Assembly: GCF_009765355.1 (NCBI RefSeq)
Contig: NZ_VTHK01000075.1
Coordinates: forward strand, 1 to 37,083
DNA from: Amycolatopsis anabasis
Lineage (GTDB): Bacteria; Actinomycetota; Actinomycetes; Mycobacteriales; Pseudonocardiaceae
Direction: 5' to 3'
Length of the DNA stretch: 37,083 nucleotides
The notes under the pieces were generated by a model. That model made no database searches, had not been told where the DNA came from, and worked only from the letters and a program-made list of their open reading frames with translations. Position numbers and translations under genes: made by a program. This document shows, one piece after another, positions 8,292-15,332 of this stretch. Each line of letters begins with the position of its first letter. The stretch's first letter is position 1.

Positions 8292-9527
8292 ATGCGTTCA
8301 TACCTCTGGGTCGTACCCGTGCTCGCGGCGGTTGCTCTGTTCTTCTCCGCCCGAGCCATGCTGGAGGCACTCCCGGAGGCGCACATCGACCTCGAGGTCT
8401 ACCGGTTCGGCGTCCAGGCCTGGTGGGAAGGCCGCGACATGTACGGCGAACTGCCCGCGGTCGTGGGCGGCACCCATCTGCCGTTCATCTATCCGCCGTT
8501 CGCCGTACTGATCCTGAGCCCGCTGGCGATCCTGCCGTGGGATGCCGCGGTGGTCACCCTGTTCGTCGTCAACTTCCTCTGCCTGGCCGCGACCCTGTAC
8601 GTCGTCGCCCGGCGGGTGTGGCCGGCGGGCGGCCGCGGCGGCGCGATCGTGCTCGGTTCGGCGGGCCTGCCGATCGCGTGCCTGCTCGAGCCGGTGAGCC
8701 AGACGTTCGAATTCGGCCAGATCAGCCTGATCCTGATGGCGCTGATCGCGGTGGACTGCCTCGCCGGGCGGACCTGGTGGCCCCGCGGGCTCGGGGTGGG
8801 GCTGGCCGCGGCGATCAAACTGTTCCCCGCCGCGTTCGTCCTGTTCTTCCTCGCCCGCCGGGACTACCGGTCCGCGCTCACCGCCGCGATCACCTGGTTC
8901 GTCGCCACGGCGATCGGCTTCGTGACCGGCGCGAGCGACTCGATCCGGTACTGGTTCGGCGGTTTCGCGGGTGCGTCCGGGGTGAGCGGTACCGCATTCC
9001 GGACCAATCAGGCGATCGACGCCGTGCTGACCCGCACCGGAATGCCCGAAGGGCTGAGCAAGGTGCTGTGGATCCTGCTCGTGGCCGCACTGCTCGTCGT
9101 GGTGGCGATCGCGATCCGGCGCGGCGAACCCGCGGCGGCGCTCCTGGCCAACGCGGGATTCACCCTGCTCGCCTCGCCGACCTCCTGGTCGCACTACTGG
9201 GTCTGGGTGGTGCCGACGATGCTGGTGACCGCGGTGCAGGCGGTTCGCCGGTGGCGCGAGGGATCGCGCGCCGCCTGGGGCTGGCTGGTGGCGACCCTGG
9301 GCGCGGCCGTGCTCTTCTACCTCGCACCGTTCCGCGAACTGCCGCAGACGACCTTCCCCGAGGTGCAGCTCGACTGGACGCCCGAGCAGCAACTCCTCGG
9401 GGCGTCCTACGTGCTCGGCGGCCTCGTCCTGCTGCTGGCCTACGCCATCCCGAAACTCCGCACGAAACCCGAACCCGGCCCCCTGCCGGAACTCGGTCCG
9501 CCCAAACTGGACGCCGCCAGCCAGTGA
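8292..9527 (+). CDS. GT87 (DUF2029) polyprenol-linked mannosyltransferase-like membrane protein
   Basis: 411-residue integral membrane protein with about 9-11 hydrophobic segments, beginning SYLWVVPVLAAVALFF. It matches the GT87/PimE family: an extracytoplasmic Asp after the first helix (IDLEVY, Asp33), then WWEGRDMYG and LPFIYPPFAVL, and a central QTFEFGQISLILMALIAVD segment. Family members transfer mannose from polyprenol-phosphate-mannose onto envelope glycolipids or polysaccharides outside the membrane; the acceptor is not deducible here. The start ATG 8292 opens directly onto the first helix; a longer in-frame start would overlap the divergent gene's promoter. The stop is 4 bp from the stop of the convergent siderophore synthetase. 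Confidence 0.87.
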   Translation: MRSYLWVVPVLAAVALFFSARAMLEALPEAHIDLEVYRFGVQAWWEGRDMYGELPAVVGGTHLPFIYPPFAVLILSPLAILPWDAAVVTLFVVNFLCLAATLYVVARRVWPAGGRGGAIVLGSAGLPIACLLEPVSQTFEFGQISLILMALIAVDCLAGRTWWPRGLGVGLAAAIKLFPAAFVLFFLARRDYRSALTAAITWFVATAIGFVTGASDSIRYWFGGFAGASGVSGTAFRTNQAIDAVLTRTGMPEGLSKVLWILLVAALLVVVAIAIRRGEPAAALLANAGFTLLASPTSWSHYWVWVVPTMLVTAVQAVRRWREGSRAAWGWLVATLGAAVLFYLAPFRELPQTTFPEVQLDWTPEQQLLGASYVLGGLVLLLAYAIPKLRTKPEPGPLPELGPPKLDAASQ

Positions 9528-9531
9528 CCGC

Positions 9532-11352
9532 TCACCACGCCCCGGCGGGATCCGGGCCGTGCAAGGGATTCGGCACGCGGCCGCGACCGAGGTCCAGCTC
9601 GCCGCTCCGCTCGGTCTTGTCGAATCCCTTGCCCGCCAAGTGTTCCCGGTTCAACGTGACCCGCTCGACCGTCTCGGCGAGCAGTTCGCACGCGTCGAAC
9701 CGGGTGGCGAGTTCGGGGTTTTCCGCGCGGAACCGGGTCACCACCTCGCGCACCAGCTCCCAGAACCGCGGCCTCGGCAGTTCGAGGTCGTCGAAGAGGA
9801 TCTCGGCCCAGAACCGCAACTGCCCGGAGAACACCGACACGAACAACGACCGCGCCAGCTGCCGCGCGGGCCGTCGCGGCAGGTCCCCGGCGGCCTCGGG
9901 ATCGAGCGACGCATAGCACTCGAGCTCCTCGTCGAGCAGATCGACGCTCTGCGCGAAATCCTTGATCGCCACGCGCAGCGGGCGGCCGTGGTCGTCCACG
10001 ATCAGGATCAGGTTCTGGCCGTGCGGGCAGAACCCGACGCCGTACCGCAGCAGCCAGTGCAGCAGCGGCGCGAGCAGCAGGTCGAAGACGCGGGCGCACC
10101 ACTGCTCGGCGGTCTGCCCGGAGCGGGCGATCAGCTCGGTGAGCACCGCGTCGCCCTCGGCGTCCAGGTAGAGCAGCGCGGCGAAGGAAAGCGCCTGCTC
10201 GCCCTCGGCCAGCCGCGTCGCGATCGGCTCCCGCCACAGCGCGCCGAGGGTTTCGTGGAACCGGCCGGGCAGTTCCCCGAGCGCGCCGAACAGCGGGTGG
10301 CGCACCGAGACGCCCGCGACCTCACCGAGCAGCTCGAACCGATATTCCTTGGACAGCAACGGATCCGCCGCGCTGACCCGGGTGAGCCAGCTGGTGATCG
10401 CGGGACCGGCGAGCGCCGCCGCCGGGGGCAGCCCCCGGTACACCTGCCGGTTCCGCACCGACACCGCGGTCTTCACGTCGTGGCGGCCCGGGCGGCTGAC
10501 GTTCGCCAGCGTCCGCACGGTCTGGTGCGGGCGGTAGTGGTCGCGGCTCTGGCCGAGGTCGATCAGCACCCCGGTCGCGAGCTCCGCCGCGTACAGCGTG
10601 CCGAGGATCTCGTCGGCCTGCCACGGATGCACCGGCACCCACTGGTAGTCGGCCGGGTCGCCGCCCGCCTCGGCCACCCGCGCGGCGAACTCCGCGCGCT
10701 GCTCGGCGTCCAGTTCCCCGGCGAGCAGCACCTGTTCGGACAGCTCCTCGACGCACCGGAACTCGGCCAGCTCCCGGCGCACGGCGAACCAGCGCAGCAG
10801 GACGTCCGCGCCGGATTCGGGGGCGTACCGCTCGCGATCGCTCGCGGAGAACCCGACCCGGCCCTTGTTGAGCACCAGCCGGGGATGCCCGGTCAGGTGC
10901 CCGTCCGCCAGGTTGTAGTCCAGGGCGGCCAGCTTCGCCGCGGTGATCGGCTGCTGGAGTCGGTCGGCCTCGTTGGCGACCGTCGCGGTGAGTTCGGCGA
11001 GCACGTCGGCGAGCCGTGAACCGGTCAGGCCGAGCACACCCCGGGCGTCGGCGAGCAGGATCCGCGGATCCGTCGCGGGAACGGATTCTCCGGCTCCGGC
11101 CTGGCGCGTGGCGCTGCCGGGCGCGACCGTCCACGCGTCGAAAGCGCCCCGCCGCGCGCGGAACCGGTAGACCACGTCCCCGGGCAGCGCGAGCCGCCAG
11201 TCGCGGTACTCGCCCGGTCGCTCGTCGGTCACCGGGTCCGGTTCGAACAGACCCTCGGCCGAGAATTCGCCGAGCGCCTTGTGCGTGATCAGCGAACCGG
11301 CTTCCCGCCATGCGCTCGCCGGGTCGAGCCGGTCGTCCGGGTTGTAGGTCAT
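9532..11352 (-). CDS. IucA/IucC-family (NIS) siderophore synthetase
   Basis: 606-residue ATP-dependent ligase of the NRPS-independent siderophore family, which couples a carboxylate (often citrate, succinate or 2-oxoglutarate) to an amine or alcohol. Visible family marks are the ATP-binding KTAVSVRNRQVYRG segment, VPVHPWQADEI, and the C-terminal FhuF-like part GVGFCPHGQNLILIVD followed by KDFAQSVDL. The start ATG 11352 (MTYNPDD) gives the usual length of about 600. It lies 68 bp downstream of the sucrase/ferredoxin-like gene on the same strand. No partner decarboxylase, monooxygenase or acyltransferase for a complete siderophore pathway is in the window, so the product and class cannot be named. 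Confidence 0.9.
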   Translation of the reverse strand: MTYNPDDRLDPASAWREAGSLITHKALGEFSAEGLFEPDPVTDERPGEYRDWRLALPGDVVYRFRARRGAFDAWTVAPGSATRQAGAGESVPATDPRILLADARGVLGLTGSRLADVLAELTATVANEADRLQQPITAAKLAALDYNLADGHLTGHPRLVLNKGRVGFSASDRERYAPESGADVLLRWFAVRRELAEFRCVEELSEQVLLAGELDAEQRAEFAARVAEAGGDPADYQWVPVHPWQADEILGTLYAAELATGVLIDLGQSRDHYRPHQTVRTLANVSRPGRHDVKTAVSVRNRQVYRGLPPAAALAGPAITSWLTRVSAADPLLSKEYRFELLGEVAGVSVRHPLFGALGELPGRFHETLGALWREPIATRLAEGEQALSFAALLYLDAEGDAVLTELIARSGQTAEQWCARVFDLLLAPLLHWLLRYGVGFCPHGQNLILIVDDHGRPLRVAIKDFAQSVDLLDEELECYASLDPEAAGDLPRRPARQLARSLFVSVFSGQLRFWAEILFDDLELPRPRFWELVREVVTRFRAENPELATRFDACELLAETVERVTLNREHLAGKGFDKTERSGELDLGRGRVPNPLHGPDPAGAW

Positions 11353-11420
11353 CGCCGCCCCTGAAGAGATGTCTGGTCCGACGGTAGTGAACACCCACCG
11401 CACCGGCAGCGTGACGTCGC

Positions 11421-12389
11421 TCAGGCGCGCACTATGCTTTCCGTCACATATCCGGGCGGCGCGATCAGCCCGGCGCAGCGGCTGGTGCCGCCGCAGGGGG
11501 CCGGGCGGCGCCGGACGGTCACCACGAAGTGCTCCTCGCCCCCGCGGACCGTGACGATCCGCGCCTCGGCGCCGGGTTCGTGGCCGTCGGGTTCGGGCAG
11601 CGGTTCCTCGCGGACGGCGATCGCGTCGTCCAGGCCGCGCAGGTCGGTGTGCCGCCGCACCGCGATCTCCGCGAACTGCGCCCACGCGCTCGGGGCACTC
11701 GTCCGCCCGCGGAGTTGTTCCGGCTCCACCTGCCCGCGCAGGGCCGCCTTCGCGACCAGCCCGGCCTCGGCCGGGTTGAGCTGACCGTGCAGGTATCCGT
11801 CCGGGACGACCAGCAGGTTTCCCGCCCACCGATCGCCGCCGACGTGGCTGGTCTCCCAAGCGCGTCCGGGATGGTTGGCGCTGAGCGAGGACGCCACCGG
11901 CCGCCCGAGGACGGCGCAGCACACGTCCTTGGTGCCGTGCGTGCACACCAGGAAGAGCGGGCCGTCCACGGGTTCGCCGACGCCGCCGCGGCCGTCGGCC
12001 ACCGCCCGCAGGTCGAGCGCGGCCAGTTCACCGAGGTCGCCGATCTCCAGCCGTTCGAGCCACCGGTTGCCCGGTTCGCCGCCTCCGACGAACACGGTCC
12101 GAGGTGCGCCCGGCCGCCGCTGGTGCTTGCCCGGACGGCGGATCAGCAACGGGCGCAGGCCGCGGGTGGAGCGCAGTTCCTCCAGCAGAGCCCGGTGTCC
12201 GGGCGGGAACGCCTCGGCCAGCACGGTCTCCAGCGCGTCGGCGGGCCACGGCCCCGGCTGCTCGATCAGCAGCCAGCAGCGCATATCGGCCGCCGTCCCG
12301 GCGGGATGGGCACCGAGCAGGCGCGCGACCACGGCGCAGCCCGGCAGCGTGCCGGACCGCCCTTCCTCGTCGGCGGCCTGAACGGTCAT
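11421..12389 (-). CDS. Sucrase/ferredoxin-like (thioredoxin-fold Fe-S) protein
   Basis: 322-residue protein of the Suc_Fer-like family, related to thioredoxin-fold 2Fe-2S ferredoxins. Key features are LFLVCTHGTKDVCC (Cys149, Cys157, Cys158), the diagnostic SHVGGDRWAGNLLVVPDG and LHGQLNP, and a C-terminal CGGTSRC pair (Cys299, Cys305) resembling the paired cysteines of siderophore-iron reductases. Its position with a siderophore synthetase and an iron-box candidate suggests ferric-siderophore reduction (inference; the family is poorly characterised). The start ATG 12389 is preceded 30 bp upstream by the palindrome TTAGGCATGCCTAA. It is probably the first gene of an iron-repressed two-gene operon. 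Confidence 0.85.
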   Translation of the reverse strand: MTVQAADEEGRSGTLPGCAVVARLLGAHPAGTAADMRCWLLIEQPGPWPADALETVLAEAFPPGHRALLEELRSTRGLRPLLIRRPGKHQRRPGAPRTVFVGGGEPGNRWLERLEIGDLGELAALDLRAVADGRGGVGEPVDGPLFLVCTHGTKDVCCAVLGRPVASSLSANHPGRAWETSHVGGDRWAGNLLVVPDGYLHGQLNPAEAGLVAKAALRGQVEPEQLRGRTSAPSAWAQFAEIAVRRHTDLRGLDDAIAVREEPLPEPDGHEPGAEARIVTVRGGEEHFVVTVRRRPAPCGGTSRCAGLIAPPGYVTESIVRA

Positions 12390-12419
12390 CAGACCGCCTG
12401 GTCGAACCCGGAAGTTCCG

Positions 12420-12433
12420 TTAGGCATGCCTAA
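12420..12433. promoter_or_regulatory. Iron-box candidate (DtxR/IdeR/DmdR-type)
   Basis: TTAGGCATGCCTAA is a perfect 14-bp palindrome 30 bp upstream of the sucrase/ferredoxin-like start. Actinobacterial iron boxes are built from TTAGG...CCTAA arms (consensus close to TTAGGTTAGSCTAACCTAA). Both outer arms match, but the spacing is shorter than the full 19-bp site. The downstream genes are iron-related, which supports Fe(II)-dependent repression by a DtxR-family protein. Confidence 0.65.
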
Positions 12434-12472
12434 TCTTACAACGACGTTCTCAGGTCGGCAGGGAGGTACAGG

Positions 12473-13657
12473 TCACCCGACCGAGAGAAGTCCTTGCGCG
12501 GTCAGCTCGCCGAGCAGAGCGCGGACGGTGTCCCGATCGAGCCCGGACACACCCACCAGGTTCTTGATCGGCTGCGGCGTCCCGTCGAGCAGCGCGGTCA
12601 GCACCGGTTCGGCCGCCGCGGCGAAGACGAACCGCTTCCCGGACGCCAGCAACGTCACCGTTCCGTCGCCGCACTCGAGGACCGCGCGCGGGACGAGCGA
12701 CCGCACTTCGGCCTCGTCCTCGTCGGGGAGCAGTCCGGCGGTCGCCGCCCACGGCAGCCCGATCCGCGGATGGGCCGGTGCGCCGGCGTCGCGGTCGGCG
12801 AGGAACCGGTCGACGACGTCCGGGGTCATGGCCGCTTCGAGCTCGGCGCGCAGCGCGGCGGCATGGGCCGCGCGGACCTCGGCCGGGGCGAAGCGCGGGA
12901 GGTCCTGGCGGAACCGGACGCTGGACCGGAGCTGGTCGGCCAGCCAGGTGACCAGATCGGCGCCGGTGGCCGGGCTGAACCCGACGGTCAGGTGCAAGGA
13001 CAACTCCCCGAGCGAGGTGACGTCGTGCCAGTGGCCACGCGGCACGTACAGCACGTCACCGTCCTCGAGGACGAAGTCGTCGATCGGCTCGGCGGGCGGC
13101 TGCGGCGGCAGCTCCACGTCGCGGTGCAGCGGGGCGGGCCGGGTGGGACCGTGCATGCGCCAGCGCTTGCGCCCGGCGACCTGCAGGATGAACGCGTCGT
13201 GGTCGTCCCAGTGCACGTCGAACCCGTGCGTGACGCCCCACCCCAGGTACATGTTGACCTGGACGCCCTCGCGGAGCTCGTGCTCCAGCCCGCGCGCGAG
13301 GTCACCGACCGGGTCGCAGAGTTCCTGCACCGCGTCGAGCACCAGCGTCGCGCCCTCGCGCAACTGCTCGGTGAACGGCGCGGACAGCAGGCGGGGGATC
13401 ATGCCCATCCGCCGCGACGGGACCATCTCGGTGTAGGTGTCCACGGGCACCGGCTGCCCGTCCAACGCGAGCCGCAGGCGCGGGAACTGCAGCCGGTGCT
13501 GCCGCAGGATCGCGTTGAGCGCGGGCCACGGCATCAGCTCCGCGAACCGGCCGCGCCGCCCCGGGAAGCGCCGGTACGTCTTGCCCTGGACCTCCGCATA
13601 AAACTGGCTGACCTCGACCGGAGCGACGAGGTCAGCCAGGGTCGGCGATTCGGGCAC
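12473..13657 (-). CDS. ROX-type JmjC/cupin-4 oxygenase
   Basis: 394-residue Fe(II)/2-oxoglutarate dioxygenase of the ribosomal-oxygenase (YcfD/RoxA, MINA53/NO66) type. The JmjC core has the metal triad His149-x-Asp151 (DVHWDDHDAFILQV) and His211 (LYVPRGHWHDV), with the family marks GRKRWRMHG and SLHLTVG. A C-terminal winged-helix-like tail (about 320-394, ending GVSGLDRDTVRALLGELTAQGLL) follows. Characterised members beta-hydroxylate Arg or His in ribosomal proteins. The GTG start (13657) directly abuts the TGA of a 43-residue peptide gene, with no convincing Shine-Dalgarno of its own, implying translational coupling. That peptide is therefore a candidate substrate instead of a ribosomal protein. 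Confidence 0.88.
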   Translation of the reverse strand: MPESPTLADLVAPVEVSQFYAEVQGKTYRRFPGRRGRFAELMPWPALNAILRQHRLQFPRLRLALDGQPVPVDTYTEMVPSRRMGMIPRLLSAPFTEQLREGATLVLDAVQELCDPVGDLARGLEHELREGVQVNMYLGWGVTHGFDVHWDDHDAFILQVAGRKRWRMHGPTRPAPLHRDVELPPQPPAEPIDDFVLEDGDVLYVPRGHWHDVTSLGELSLHLTVGFSPATGADLVTWLADQLRSSVRFRQDLPRFAPAEVRAAHAAALRAELEAAMTPDVVDRFLADRDAGAPAHPRIGLPWAATAGLLPDEDEAEVRSLVPRAVLECGDGTVTLLASGKRFVFAAAAEPVLTALLDGTPQPIKNLVGVSGLDRDTVRALLGELTAQGLLSVG

Positions 13658-13789
13658 TCAGTCGTTGCCGTCGTTGTCGGCGACTGCTCCGTTGACCTTG
13701 CCGCGGTCGACCGCGCCGGGAAGCCGCTCGACTTCCAGCAACAGGCCACTGCCGGTTTGCTGTGCGGTGTCTACCTTTTCCTGAGCCAT
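13658..13789 (-). CDS. 43-residue peptide, candidate RiPP precursor
   Basis: A short gene starting at ATG 13789 behind a good ribosome-binding site (AAGGTGG, 13794-13800) and ending at TGA 13658, immediately followed by the oxygenase GTG. The peptide starts MAQEKVDTAQQTGSG and has a hydrophobic/acidic middle (LLLEVERLPG, residues 16-25), as in many RiPP leader recognition segments. Its tail contains RGKVNG and ends AVADNDGND. There is no transmembrane segment, no signal peptide and no Cys, so lanthionine or sactipeptide chemistry is excluded. The Asn/Asp/Arg/Lys residues of the tail are plausible hydroxylation targets. Seen: ORF, ribosome-binding site and coupling. Inferred: substrate role. 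Confidence 0.7.
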   Translation of the reverse strand: MAQEKVDTAQQTGSGLLLEVERLPGAVDRGKVNGAVADNDGND

Positions 13790-13861
13790 CCTGCCACCTT
13801 CACTCGACGACTAGACGGGACCGAAGATCGTCCTACAGCGCGTACCAGGGTAAGCCACGCA

Positions 13862-13877
13862 CAGTGAAAAATCACTG
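13862..13877. promoter_or_regulatory. Inverted repeat in the peptide/crcB divergent promoter
   Basis: CAGTGA-AAAA-TCACTG is a perfect 6-bp inverted repeat with a 4-base A spacer. It is in the 161-bp gap between the divergent starts of the peptide gene (13789) and the first fluoride channel (13951), an AT-rich patch in very GC-rich DNA. It could be an operator for either direction; the binder is unknown. Confidence 0.4.
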
Positions 13878-13950
13878 CCCAGCAGGGAAAGCGGCACTAT
13901 GAGACTAGTCCCGACGGGTTCACCCGAACGGCGGTTCTAAGGTGATCGGT

Positions 13951-14406
13951 ATGGCTGATCATCCGCCCGCCGTCACCGCCCGGCGGTCCCCCGCCGAGCG
14001 GTGGGACGTGCTGCTGGCCATCGCCGTCGGCGGCGCGCTGGGCAGCCTCGCCCGCTACCAGCTTTCCGTGGCGTTTCCCCATGCGCGGGGCGAATTCGCG
14101 CTCTCGACGTTGCTGTGCAACGTGGTGGGTTGCCTCCTGATCGGCGTGCTGATGGCGGTGATCACCGGGGCGCCCGGCCCGCACCGGTTGCTCCGGCCGT
14201 TCCTCGGCGTCGGCGTGCTCGGCGGATTCACCACCTTCTCCACCTACGTGGTGGACGCGATCGATTCCGCGGCCACCGGGCACCCGCGGATCGCGGTGCT
14301 GTACGCGCTCGGCACGGTCGCCGCGTCGCTGGTGTCCGTGCTGCTGGGCCTGGCGCCGACCCGAGCCCTTCTCGAACGGGCGAACACGGGCAGGCAGGCG
14401 CCGTGA
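13951..14406 (+). CDS. crcB: Fluoride efflux channel Fluc subunit 1
   Basis: 151-residue four-helix membrane protein of the Fluc/CrcB family, which exports fluoride ions as a dual-topology dimer. Recognisable are GGALGSLARYQLS, the conserved Asn in LLCNVVGCLLIG, and GFTTFSTYVVDAI, which carries the polar track and the TFST motif. ATG 13951 is chosen because AAGGTGAT lies just upstream; a GTG three codons earlier is less well placed. The stop overlaps the GTG of the second subunit (GTGA), so the two are translated together and probably form a heterodimer, as is common in Gram-positives. Confidence 0.92.
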   Translation: MADHPPAVTARRSPAERWDVLLAIAVGGALGSLARYQLSVAFPHARGEFALSTLLCNVVGCLLIGVLMAVITGAPGPHRLLRPFLGVGVLGGFTTFSTYVVDAIDSAATGHPRIAVLYALGTVAASLVSVLLGLAPTRALLERANTGRQAP

Positions 14407-14777
14407 CCGTGCTGCTGGTCGCCCTCGGCGGCGCGCTGGGCGCGGTCGCGCGGTACCTGATCGACCGGCGGGTGCAGCGCGCGAGCGATTCCGCGTTCCC
14501 GTGGGGCACGCTGACCGTGAACGTGGTGGGTTCGGCGATCCTCGGGCTGCTCGCGGGCTGGGCACTGGCCGGAGGTGAACCGGAGGCGGTGCGTTCGTTC
14601 CTCGGGATCGGGCTGTGCGGCTCGCTGACGACGTTCTCGACATTCGGCTACGAGACCGTCCGGCTGGTCACCGAACGGGCCCGCCTGTACGCGGCGGCCA
14701 ACGTCGTGGTCACCGTGTTCGCCGGTTTCGGCGCCGCGGCCGGAGCCCTGGTCCTCGCCGCCGCGCTCTTCGGATAA
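14403..14777 (+). CDS. crcB: Fluoride efflux channel Fluc subunit 2
   Basis: 124-residue second Fluc/CrcB subunit. Motifs are GGALGAVARYLIDRR, GTLTVNVVGSAILGLLAG with the pore Asn, and GLCGSLTTFSTFGYETVRL. Four hydrophobic segments are present and the length is normal. It begins at a GTG inside the stop codon of subunit 1. Paired paralogues usually have opposite fixed topologies and assemble as a heterodimer. No fluoride riboswitch was recognised upstream. Confidence 0.92.
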   Translation: MTVLLVALGGALGAVARYLIDRRVQRASDSAFPWGTLTVNVVGSAILGLLAGWALAGGEPEAVRSFLGIGLCGSLTTFSTFGYETVRLVTERARLYAAANVVVTVFAGFGAAAGALVLAAALFG

Positions 14778-14815
14778 CCGTTTCCCACTGAGGTCTTGGC
14801 GCGAGTCCCGCCGCC

Positions 14816-14893
14816 GCGCGAGTTGCACACTCAGGCACGCGAGTTACACGTTCGGGCACGCGAGTTGCACACTCGGCCATGCGAGTTGTTCGT
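14816..14893 (+). repeat. 21-bp tandem repeat array A (4 units)
   Basis: Units approximate GCACGCGAGTTGCACACTC with exact 21-bp period (GCGAGTT at 14818, 14839, 14860, 14881). The third unit is closest to consensus and the last is degenerate. The same family occurs inverted at 15001-15080 and directly at 22931-23010. Confidence 0.85.
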
Positions 14894-15000
14894 GTGGGAC
14901 CCCGCGGGGCGCGTTCGGGGTTCCGGATGCGGTGTGTGCGGTACCCGGCGGGTTCCCGATCGCGTTGGGCGCCGGGAAGCCGACCGGTGTCGCGAGGTGG

Positions 15001-15080
15001 TCCCGAGTGTGTATTTCGCTTGCCTGAGTGTGTATTTCGCTTGCCTGAGTGTGGAGTTCGGTTGCCTGAGTGTGGAACTC
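15001..15080 (-). repeat. 21-bp tandem repeat array B (4 units, inverted)
   Basis: TTGCCTGAGTGTGTATTTCG-like units at exact 21-bp period are the reverse complement family of array A. For example, the complement of GCGAGTTGCACACTCAGGCA reads TGCCTGAGTGTGCAACTCGC. Arrays A and B face each other across about 110 bp. Confidence 0.8.
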
Positions 15081-15180
15081 GGCGACCGGAACAGACGACC
15101 CGCGCCAACGGGCTCCCACCTTCCGCGAGTCCCCCGTTCCGGGCTACCGAGTTCCCCGTTTCGGTAGGCGGTCAAGGTAC

Positions 15181-15225
15181 CCAATGTGGCTTTCGGGGCG
15201 TTGAAGGTACCGAAAGCCGCATTGG
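15181..15225. terminator. 16-bp stem-loop, possible bidirectional terminator
   Basis: The left arm CCAATGTGGCTTTCGG (15181-15196) pairs with CCGAAAGCCGCATTGG (15210-15225) over 16 positions with a single G-T wobble and a 13-nt loop. It lies between convergent genes. The same arms recur in islands 1 and 4. Confidence 0.5.
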
Positions 15226-15332
15226 CGCCCGCCAACTCCCGGAACGGGGAACTCGCGGCAGGGCCGGGACCTTGGTTGCCAGGTACCGACGCTGGACATG
15301 CTGGTCCCTACTGAGAAAACCGCATTGGGGGA

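Larger units (their letters stand above)
14778..15332. repeat. Repeat island 2 (555 bp, convergent intergenic)
   Basis: No gene is supportable. The segment carries, in order: four 21-bp tandem units (GCGAGTT at 14818, 14839, 14860, 14881); four 21-bp units in the opposite orientation (GAGTGT at 15005, 15026, 15047, 15068); two 22-bp units of the GAGTTCCCCGTTYCGG type (about 15126-15165); a long hairpin at 15181-15225; an inverted 22-bp-type unit near 15236-15256; and a TACTGAGAAAACCGCATTGG half-element (15309-15328) abutting the LLM stop codon. Open frames running through it on both strands are repeat artefacts. Confidence 0.8.

Noticed and set aside
13878..13950. Fluoride riboswitch upstream of the crcB pair
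   Set aside because: The leader between the divergent promoter and ATG 13951 is short, and I could not find the conserved GGxGAUGG/pseudoknot pattern of the crcB motif.
14816..15080. CRISPR array
   Set aside because: The repeat period is 21 bp with no unique spacers, the units drift and no cas gene is present.
14796..15235. Open frames on both strands across island 2 (about 90-200 residues)
   Set aside because: They are generated by the 21-bp repeats, which have no stop codon in several frames because 21 is a multiple of three. There is no ribosome-binding site or family motif, and frames overlap on both strands.
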